Shown here: one piece after another, positions 34,176-42,200 of the stretch
Position numbering within the stretch: the first letter of the stretch is position 1
How the letters are laid out: each line of letters opens with the position of its first letter
Origin: Symsagittifera roscoffensis
Taxonomy: Eukaryota; Xenacoelomorpha; Acoela; Convolutidae
NCBI RefSeq assembly: GCF_963678635.1
Contig: NC_087071.1
Location: forward strand, 5,967,624 to 6,031,623
Reading direction: 5' to 3'
DNA length: 64,000 nucleotides
Program-made: the position numbers and the translations under genes
Notes under the pieces: generated by a model
The model's input: only the letters and a program-made list of their open reading frames with translations
What the model was told of the DNA's origin: nothing
Database searches by the model: none

Positions 34176-35009
34176 GTGGACGATGAAACTCTACCCTATG
34201 CCGAAGAAGACTGGGATTGCCCGGAACAAACCGAAATTGACAAAGGAATACAGCCTGACTTTCCTCTCACCATGGAAACACGCCAAAGCAAGAAAGGAAA
34301 AAACCAGAAGAAATACAATCCGTATGGCGAGGACTTCGTTGTAGACAGGATAGTAGTGAGTGATGTCATAGACTCGCTGGTGGGACTGGACGAAGTGGCG
34401 ATGCTAGGGGAAATCGACCTTGTGAACGATATGGATCAAGATTGGATCGACGATCGATCAGAACCGGAAGTGGAGTTCGAACCAGAAGCGGAACAGACTC
34501 ATGAGCAAGAACTAACAAACTTGCGCGTGCTCGAATGGCTCCACGATCTGCCGACAGATCCAAAAGAGACGATCCTGACGATTCAGGACGTCGATAGAGA
34601 CGGCGTCAAATACATCAGTCATGACAATACCAAGTCCAACTGGGTCGCCCCAGATGGTCTTCTACGTGTTCCACAATCCAACCTCGGTCTCCTAGACTTT
34701 GGGCGATCGACGGGGACGTCAATGGATATTTTTGTCCGGGTAGTGGGGGTAGGACTCACCCACACCAAAAATCTCCAAATAAAAAAATTGAAATCGGCAA
34801 GGGAAACCGAAGAACTAGAGACAGAGGGCGAGAATGCTAAGAAACCACCTTTTGGACGAATCTTTGAATCGTATTTTGATCTCCCGAACCACTATTCGAA
34901 CAATATCGTTATAACGGACAGCGATTTCATACTCACGGAACGCACGTGCGCCATAGCGATAACTGCTGACGTAAGCTTCAAAACAGCACTAGCGGCCGAC
35001 TTTAAATAA
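34176..35009 (+). CDS. pol: pol C-terminal extension after integrase, copy B
   Basis: Same frame as integrase and separated from it only by the TAG at 34,173. The first half is acidic (DDETLPYAEEDWDCPEQ, DQDWIDDRSEPEVEFEPE) with a short basic patch. The second half starts a folded region that continues past the stop at 35,007-35,009 (TAA, where A has Arg). The last part, from about 34,895, reads as the first strands and helix of a macro-like domain (ERTCAIAITADVSFKTALA). I do not recognise the acidic part. Copy A has the same region without these two stops, so it is a genuine part of the family polyprotein. Confidence 0.75.
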   Translation: MDDETLPYAEEDWDCPEQTEIDKGIQPDFPLTMETRQSKKGKNQKKYNPYGEDFVVDRIVVSDVIDSLVGLDEVAMLGEIDLVNDMDQDWIDDRSEPEVEFEPEAEQTHEQELTNLRVLEWLHDLPTDPKETILTIQDVDRDGVKYISHDNTKSNWVAPDGLLRVPQSNLGLLDFGRSTGTSMDIFVRVVGVGLTHTKNLQIKKLKSARETEELETEGENAKKPPFGRIFESYFDLPNHYSNNIVITDSDFILTERTCAIAITADVSFKTALAADFK

Positions 35010-35351
35010 GAGTACAAGAATATCGAGTTTTTGTGGAAACAGAGGCCGGATGTAGGAGGAATGATAGCGTTGCCCCCTGTTGCATCACAGATACCAGGGA
35101 AATATTTGTGTTTTTTGGTTACGAAAGCTACTGATAGGCAACATGTGAATCCGGAGAGCTTGGTATTGGCCTTGACTCGACTTAGGGATTTCCTGGTTGA
35201 GAGAGGTGTGACCTCTCTCTCGTTGCCAGTATACGATCCTAATAGGGGAAAGCTACACCCTAGAGAGTTGTACGCTCTTGTGCATGTGATATTTTCAGAG
35301 ACTGACATAGAAGTTTACTTACATAAAAAATACTATCTGAGTATATGCTAA
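35010..35351 (+). CDS. Macro-domain-like C-terminus of pol, copy B
   Basis: Continues the frame of the previous entry to the TAA-free end at TGC-TAA (35,351). The pattern KYLCFLVTKA, then a long amphipathic helix (PESLVLALTRLRDFLVERG), then VTSLSLPVYDPNRGKLH, then a helix and SETDIEVYLH, matches the strand-helix order and motif spacing of macro domains of the Poa1p/TARG1 (OARD1) type, which bind or hydrolyse ADP-ribose. The lysine of the LVTK motif is present. The aspartate used for catalysis by TARG1 seems absent, so it may bind rather than cleave. This rests on pattern recognition, not an alignment score. Copy A has lost about 77 bp of it. Confidence 0.55.
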   Translation, partial: EYKNIEFLWKQRPDVGGMIALPPVASQIPGKYLCFLVTKATDRQHVNPESLVLALTRLRDFLVERGVTSLSLPVYDPNRGKLHPRELYALVHVIFSETDIEVYLHKKYYLSIC

Positions 35352-35793
35352 GGATTGCGCTCGGCGATAAGTGGTTTTTGTTAAGTTGCTCGATAAGAAT
35401 TAGAGTCAAGTTTTAGGTTAGGTTTTAGGTACAGTCTTAGGGATTAGGTTTTTATATGATAGTATAGGTGTGTGATGTTTATGTGTTTATGTTATGTTAT
35501 TGTTATGATATGTTTTATGTTTGTGTCATCAAGGTGACAGCGCTTATTCGTGCTACTCTGACAAAGATAAAGGTGGACGATCCACCTTGGTGCTAAATTT
35601 TAAATCAGAATTGTGAAGAGAATTTCCATAGAGAGTTTTAAAGAATTGATTGATGTTGCATCCAAAAATGATGGTTCAAAGTCGCGACCTGTTTTTTAGA
35701 TCTTGATTGATCGAAAATTGTTTACTGAACACTGAATCAGAGGAGACAGAAAGAAATTACACGACACGACAAGAAGAATCAACACGAAAAGAA
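35352..35793 (+). promoter_or_regulatory. ORF1-ORF2 intergenic region, copy B
   Basis: Non-coding, with TAGGTTAGG-like and TTATGTT-rich stretches. It holds a perfect hairpin AAGGTGGA-CGA-TCCACCTT (35,570-35,588), conserved in copy A at 54,943-54,963 with a nine-pair stem. A splice-acceptor-like GTTTTTTAG ends at 35,699 (in A: TTTTCTAG, ending 55,095), 95 bases before the ORF2 ATG. ORF2 could therefore be made from a spliced RNA, as Env proteins of retroviruses are. No donor is proven. Confidence 0.45.
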
Positions 35794-38700
35794 ATGGGTG
35801 ACACGAACGAACTCATGGAATTCCTCTCAGCGAGTCTAGGAGCGACTCTAGACGAGATCTATCAGCGGCTAATCGATTGTGATTTTACACGAGAAGACCC
35901 GGGGTTGGCGATGTTTGTGGTCGCACTCCTCAATGCACTGGGAAGAGAGGGTCGAGGGAATCGCCCTACAGAAGTCGTGTTGATGTTGGCCTTCGGTGAG
36001 TCCGGGACCGCCGAGAGAGGCCGAAACCGATTGATGAGATGGAGGCGCGGAGAGATGTCTGGCCACGACCTGGCTCGTGAGCCAGGACTAGGTGAGCAAA
36101 GGGACCACCGGCTAGGTGAGATGCCCTTGCCCGTCCAACCTGCGCAGCCACTCATTGGAGCGAAGAGACAACGTGATGGGCCAGGCCCGTCACACTCTGT
36201 CGACTCTCCAACAGCTGCTCCTCCCCTAAAGAGAGTGAGAGTGAGCGAGATAGAGATCCAGACGTCGGAGACGATTGAGACACTGGAGAAGAAGGAGAGA
36301 GATCAGAGTGAGCTGTGTGCCAAACTTCAGGAGTACAGGGCCATAGCTCGGGAGAGAGACGAATGGAAAAAGAAATTTGAAGATCTGCAGGTGGCCTACA
36401 AGGAGGATGAGATAAAGCACCTGAAGGAGCTGTATATGGCGAAGGTGAGCCAAGTGTCACCGGAAATCCTGGCGAGCATGAGGTCCTCGGAGGGATCCAA
36501 CGACACACGCCCCAGGACAACAGCGCAGGAGCTATGCGCATCGAGAGGACCTGAAGTTCTGGATTTGCGTGCATCAAGGGGGCCCGAGGCTCCTCAGCAG
36601 ACACGATCGTCTGCTTCGAGTCAGAGGTTTACGATACCAGACCCTTCTGACACCTATCTAGCTCCTCAATTTCAGGAATCATTTAACCAAGTGGCCAGAG
36701 CCGCGATGGATGAGATCAACAGAGGCACTGAGCGGACACTGGTTAGGATCGTTCCTTCCCAACGTCGTGATCATTCATCAAATAGCTCGGAGCGAACAAC
36801 CCGCACGATAGCACGTTCTGCGCCTGGTGGAGTCTTTGAGAAGTCTCGCGTGGTAGACATCAGGAAGAATCTGATGGCACGTCATCAGTTCACGCAAGTG
36901 CCAGCCGAGCATCCTCGAGCCTGCCTGAATGACATGAGCTGGAACCCCGCCACGAACGACCAGGTAATTCCCCCAGGGAGTCGCCATTTGATCATTGGAG
37001 ACAGTTTGGTGAGAGATCTGAATGAGATCTTCGTCTATGGTCAGACTACCATTCTGTCCTTTGGAGGAGCCTCAGTGGCTCAGGTCATCAAAATGATGGA
37101 GTTCCAGAGCGAGGATCATTTGGATACATTAATAATAATGCTGGGGACCAATGACGTCTCGAGAGCCCCCGTGACTCCGGAGAACAAGTGGGAACCTCTA
37201 TTGGTGTGTCTCTTGAACGAATTGAAAGAAAAGTACAGACCCAAACTCGTGATCCTGTGCACGATACCACCAAATCCTTTGGTGGGCACCATGGCTGCAG
37301 ATTTCATGAATGGCAACGTGACGCGGTGGAATGAAATGACCCGCAGTCTGGTGAGAAACAACCCTGGCGAGTTGCGACTCCTGGATCTCGAAAATATGCT
37401 GCGCATGACTGACCACATCGCGCTCACTAAAGATGGAGTGCACTTCAATACCCAACGAGGGAGGCATTGGATTAATGATGTGTTTCAGACGCAATTGAGG
37501 GAAGCGGAGCAAGAGTCGAGGGCGACCGGTTCTTTGGCTCGGACCAATTCGACCGGAGGGAGTAGAATAAGGGCAACCGTGCCCGAATCCCTCGCCAACC
37601 GTCTAGGGCCCTTGGCAACGGAGACGGTTGGAGCCGCAACCGTCGCTCCGAGCTCGAACGTGAGAGACAGGCTAGGGACTGCTCCTCCTCCCAGGCCGCA
37701 ATCGATTGGAAGCCGACTCGGCAGATCGGTGGAACAGAACAACAGGAATAACTCCCAGACCGCGTCTAGGAGGAACGATTCGCCTGCCACGACAAATCCT
37801 GCTTCGACAGCAGGACCGTCTACAAGTACCGTGCCAGCGGAGGGGATCGAATCAGGCAGCAGGCTGCTTTGGAATAGATCAGATCCTAGTCATTGGGGTC
37901 AGTATAAGACGGACATGTCGGCGAAGTTGAATATGAATACCTTGACGTGTCGGGAGGATGCGATGAGAATGACTGGCGGTGAAAGTCCCACAGTGTCGCG
38001 ACTTTATCGGATACCGGGTGTGGATTGGCTGCTAGCAGAGCAGGAGAAATTCAGCTCCTCGACCTCACTCCGACATGTAGACCTGGATGGATTACCTCAT
38101 GACAATACCTTTGGACCTTTAAACACCCGGTCGCTCACCGACGTTCGAGATAGGACCCGGGAAAGGACACCACCTGTGCGCAAGGGCAAGTTCCAGACGG
38201 AGAACAAGCCCAATAACAAACATCACAAGATGTACAGACAATTCGCTAAACCACCCGGTCAGACGCCGGGCGAGTATTCGAGGGATTACCCCCGAACTAC
38301 AACAGTGGTTGGAGACGATAAGAGATACGGGAACCTGAAGGTCCCAATAAGCGATGGCCTTTTTGCAGCTTATGACCCCTTGGACATGAAGGCTGCCAAA
38401 TATCTGGTTGTGGCCGGCTCCGATTATCTCTACACGCCCCGTTCTCTATTCTGGCCCGATGTGATTTTCTTAACGGCGCCTAAACTGGACTGGGGACAGG
38501 CGATAGGCATGATGATAAGTGTACGGAGAGTGGTCAGCATGGAGCCGCAGGTAATAGTGGTTGCAGGCTCAAATGATCATCTACAAAGCAGAGGCTTATT
38601 GTCACGTCTGACGGATGGATCGATCCCGAGTAACGAAGTTATAGGGGAGGCGATAATGACACTGCTCTCGGCGATGGCCGAGGTAGAGGCAGCAGCAACA

Positions 38701-39243
38701 CAACGTTTCACCATGAATGTGGTGAAGGTGATCTTCGTATTGTCACCAGGCTACGCTGCGTTGCCTGAACCCCTTCAATTTGTGTACACAATGGTCACGA
38801 CGATAGCAGAGGGGATATTTAACGTGATAATTCCTGCCCCAAACAGAGTGGTGGACCCGGACAATTACTATCCGTCCCGATCTGAGCTTCCCGCCGTTTG
38901 GGCTGACATCTCGAATGCCATACAGGGGCTCAGAGATTGTAGCACAACTCGGTTGGTGCTAGATGAAGTTCTGGGGTTGGAGCTGTCCAACTTCGCAAGA
39001 TTACTGAAGCTAAGACCAGGGGTAGGTGACGATCATCTGTTAGTACAACAGGTGGCTGATGATCTCTGGTTCAGACAGATGGATCATGCAGAGAATGAGC
39101 AGGGAAGGATGATCAGAAAGAATATGACGTCAGCAGAGGAGGACCTCATGGCAATAGCTTTGCGTACGAAGCCACACAACAACATATGGTTGTATCTGTC
39201 ATCGAGGCTGTGCACCTTGGGTGAGGACGCGTTTGAGCAATAA
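35794..39243 (+). CDS. ORF2 N-terminal half with SGNH hydrolase, copy B
   Basis: The ATG at 35,794 (MGDTNELMEFL) is chosen because A has the same start at 55,175. Layout in residues: 1-105 conserved helical domain; ~147-235 coiled coil; ~235-395 low-complexity linker; ~395-560 SGNH/GDSL hydrolase with IIGDSL (Ser404), FGGAS (Gly), LGTND (Asn453) and DGVHF (Asp547, His550), so all four blocks are present; ~565-690 Ser/Thr/Pro-rich linker; ~865-1,060 a region with AGSDY and VVAGSNDH (Asn927) resembling a second, decayed SGNH fold. The stop at 39,241-39,243 follows a net loss of about 10 bases relative to A, so this half was once joined to 39,291-44,651. No signal peptide or membrane segment. 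A coiled coil plus esterase also occurs in ORF1 proteins of CR1-type LINEs. Confidence 0.85.
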   Translation: MGDTNELMEFLSASLGATLDEIYQRLIDCDFTREDPGLAMFVVALLNALGREGRGNRPTEVVLMLAFGESGTAERGRNRLMRWRRGEMSGHDLAREPGLGEQRDHRLGEMPLPVQPAQPLIGAKRQRDGPGPSHSVDSPTAAPPLKRVRVSEIEIQTSETIETLEKKERDQSELCAKLQEYRAIARERDEWKKKFEDLQVAYKEDEIKHLKELYMAKVSQVSPEILASMRSSEGSNDTRPRTTAQELCASRGPEVLDLRASRGPEAPQQTRSSASSQRFTIPDPSDTYLAPQFQESFNQVARAAMDEINRGTERTLVRIVPSQRRDHSSNSSERTTRTIARSAPGGVFEKSRVVDIRKNLMARHQFTQVPAEHPRACLNDMSWNPATNDQVIPPGSRHLIIGDSLVRDLNEIFVYGQTTILSFGGASVAQVIKMMEFQSEDHLDTLIIMLGTNDVSRAPVTPENKWEPLLVCLLNELKEKYRPKLVILCTIPPNPLVGTMAADFMNGNVTRWNEMTRSLVRNNPGELRLLDLENMLRMTDHIALTKDGVHFNTQRGRHWINDVFQTQLREAEQESRATGSLARTNSTGGSRIRATVPESLANRLGPLATETVGAATVAPSSNVRDRLGTAPPPRPQSIGSRLGRSVEQNNRNNSQTASRRNDSPATTNPASTAGPSTSTVPAEGIESGSRLLWNRSDPSHWGQYKTDMSAKLNMNTLTCREDAMRMTGGESPTVSRLYRIPGVDWLLAEQEKFSSSTSLRHVDLDGLPHDNTFGPLNTRSLTDVRDRTRERTPPVRKGKFQTENKPNNKHHKMYRQFAKPPGQTPGEYSRDYPRTTTVVGDDKRYGNLKVPISDGLFAAYDPLDMKAAKYLVVAGSDYLYTPRSLFWPDVIFLTAPKLDWGQAIGMMISVRRVVSMEPQVIVVAGSNDHLQSRGLLSRLTDGSIPSNEVIGEAIMTLLSAMAEVEAAATQRFTMNVVKVIFVLSPGYAALPEPLQFVYTMVTTIAEGIFNVIIPAPNRVVDPDNYYPSRSELPAVWADISNAIQGLRDCSTTRLVLDEVLGLELSNFARLLKLRPGVGDDHLLVQQVADDLWFRQMDHAENEQGRMIRKNMTSAEEDLMAIALRTKPHNNIWLYLSSRLCTLGEDAFEQ

Positions 39244-39290
39244 TTAAAGAGATACATGCGTATCTGAAGAATCTACTTAATGCCCGGGAG

Positions 39291-42200
39291 TTGGCTGGAG
39301 GCAAGATATTGAAACTGATGCAAGACGTAAACACGATGTCGCTGGATAAGTTCCAAGCTGACGTGCTGGCCACAAAGGCACAGTACGAACGATCAGATGC
39401 TATCTTGGGTGGAATGGGAGTGGGATGGACGCCATCTTTCCTATCGACGTGCTATCCGAGGGCATCTAGGAACCTGATCGCGAGTTTCGTCAAAGACATC
39501 AGGAAGTTGTCGATTGGCCTGGTGCTAGCCTTATACGTGACATTTGGTCATGAAAACTTTGTGAAAGGACCGGCAAACCTCTTTACCCAAGCATTGGCCG
39601 ATTTGAGATTGGATGGACTCCTGACTCTGATTGCCATGACCTATGGTCGACTGGGAGACTTGCTTGTGCTATTGCGTTACCCTGAACAACTACAGGGACC
39701 CAGTCGTGAGTTCAATGCACAGTTGGAAACTGCCTCGCTCAAGAAGATGAAAGACTGGAGGACTCTCCTACTTCAATACCTCTTGCAACAAAACAGAAGC
39801 GTCACAGGAGAGGACAAAGTGGCGACGAACGCAAGCGAATGTAAGCAGTATTGTGGCATGCACTTACTAACAGACTTAGCTGTCATGATGCGGATTGATC
39901 CGTTGGCTCTGGTCCACGGACTGAGGGAATTCGTCACAGTGGTGTATGGACCGGTGATGTCCTTTGCGTTCCCGGATGTGCAAGTTAAAGCGTACAGGAA
40001 TTCAGTGTTGTACGTCAACCTGGTCTCAGTAGTGGATTGTTCCGTGCTGAATTGGGTAGAGCAGAGTGAACTGAGAAAGCTGGCTAGCGATGATAGGCTA
40101 TTCGGAAGAATAGCAGAGCCAGGTTGGGTGTTGATGGACTTCAACAACCACTTCAAATGCCGAATGGGCCGTGAGGATCTGTCCCACATCCAGTTTAACC
40201 CAAAACTCTGGAATTTGAGACCAGTGGTGAAAGATACAGGAGAGGATGTGGTAGTACCTCAATTGCCGGGAGCCTATGCCCATGCGAAAGAGAGTCAACA
40301 AACATGGCTTCCTGGGTCCAGGCCGCTGCCGGACCAATGCCATCGATATCCACCGATAAGGAGGATGTTGTTGGGAGTCACATCTCCCATCACTGCCCCT
40401 CGTATTGGAGCAGCTCGTGACGCAGAGAAGAGAATGCTGAAGTGGAGTGGAGGGATGGAGCCGCGCTTCATCAGCTGGAACGTTTCTGCCGCGCATACGT
40501 TCGACTTCTCATTTCCCGATGCCTGGAGCAGGAAAAAGATCAAAGCACTACCCTCCAGGAGACCAGAGGTCTCGGCTGAAACGTGGAACGAAGTATATTC
40601 TTCCGCGGATGACTTATCGAGACTGAAATGGTCAGGAGAAGCGAAAGTGGTGATGCTGGAGGTGGCAAGGGAGAGCAGAGGAGGCTCATATATAACGATA
40701 GAGGACCTGGCCCCACATGGCGAGGAGTTGGTAGAGTTCCTGGTCGATGATGAATTGTTTTATCATGCAGGAGACATGGCCGTACCGGCTCGGCCGGATT
40801 CGGGCACAGACGCGCGACAAGGACCCTCGGGACCTAGGCCGAAACCTGATGCGGACGACGATGAATTGATGGATCAGGACGATAACGATGACGGGACCGG
40901 AAGTAAGACGGAGAAACCGGGAGAGACCGATCTAGGAGCGTTGGAAAGGGACTTGCTAGAATACCGGTTCAGTGAAGACGACGATGGGGAGGTCGATGGG
41001 AGTTTATTGCTAATGGCACCATCGTCCTTCATGTCTCCTACAAAGGAGGCGTCGGCCGATCTATCTCCGATAGACCCAATAAGCCAGGCTAGAGAGTGCC
41101 GAAGCAGGGACCCGCAGAAACTGCTTTATGAATCACCAAGGAGGAGGAAAATCGAAGAGTCAATGAAGATATCGTTCCTCAGCACATTACCAGAAGAAGA
41201 ATGGGAAAGATATCAAATGGAGTTGGAAGGCAAGACAGGAGCAATCTGGAGCCGAGTAAACTTCATGGAGAAATCTTGGGACGTGATAAGGCGATATGGA
41301 ACGCAGTCCATAATGAAGGTGGGATTGAACCAACCCATCATGCGTGAGGTCCTGGAAAAAATAGTGAGCTCCATGGAGTCGGATGTTCTGACCGAGTCAG
41401 TAACAGAAGACAGTGCCGATGATCAGCATGTTGCAAAGAAATTACCTGTCAGACGAGCCAGGAAAGGGCTGAAGCGACTAAAAGGGAAGACAGGAAGTCG
41501 AGCCATGAACCCGATAGTGGTGAAGTCAAGAGCCAACGCAGTGGTGACCTCTTTAACGAGCGCAGGTCGTTCAGGCGAGAGCGGGCAGGGAGATAGTACA
41601 ACACTGACAGGGGGAGAAAAAGAGAATCTGATACCCCCTATGCTCTTGGCAGGTCTGACCGTAACCGCCACAAGGTCGAAGAAGACGGCGCGAACCCTGG
41701 CAGACACTAAGTTAGAAATGGAAGTAATCAGTCAATGTGGATCTGGAGGACTTGAAGATTATAGGCCCTCGCGAATCAACATGGCCAAGTTGAAACTGGA
41801 AGGACAACTCGACGTGGTCGAGTACAGTCGAATAACTGTGCCGGAACCGGTCCACATGGGAGATCCGGCAGGGGGTTATGTGGAGATGTTGAAAGCGAGG
41901 AACTCCGCGAGAGGGCACCTGATGGCTTGGAGTGAAAAGCGGGCCATGCAAGAATATCTGAAAGGGCTTACGGAGAACTCTAACTTCAATCGAAGAGAGT
42001 ATGGCACAGTAATGTCATCAGAAGCGAACGAAATTGGATTGGAAAAACTGCTAGAAATTTCTTGGAGGGCGGCCCTCCAGAAATACTTCGATGAGACGAT
42101 GAATGCACCTGCTACTGTGGCAGCATACCTGGCTCATCCTTGCGTGAGAACTGATCTGCAAGTACGACTGGCTTGGTGCTTGATGGGCATCAAAAAGGCG

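Noticed and set aside
39240-39295. A natural boundary between two separate proteins in ORF2
   Set aside because: Copy A reads through in one frame; B shows a small deletion at this spot.
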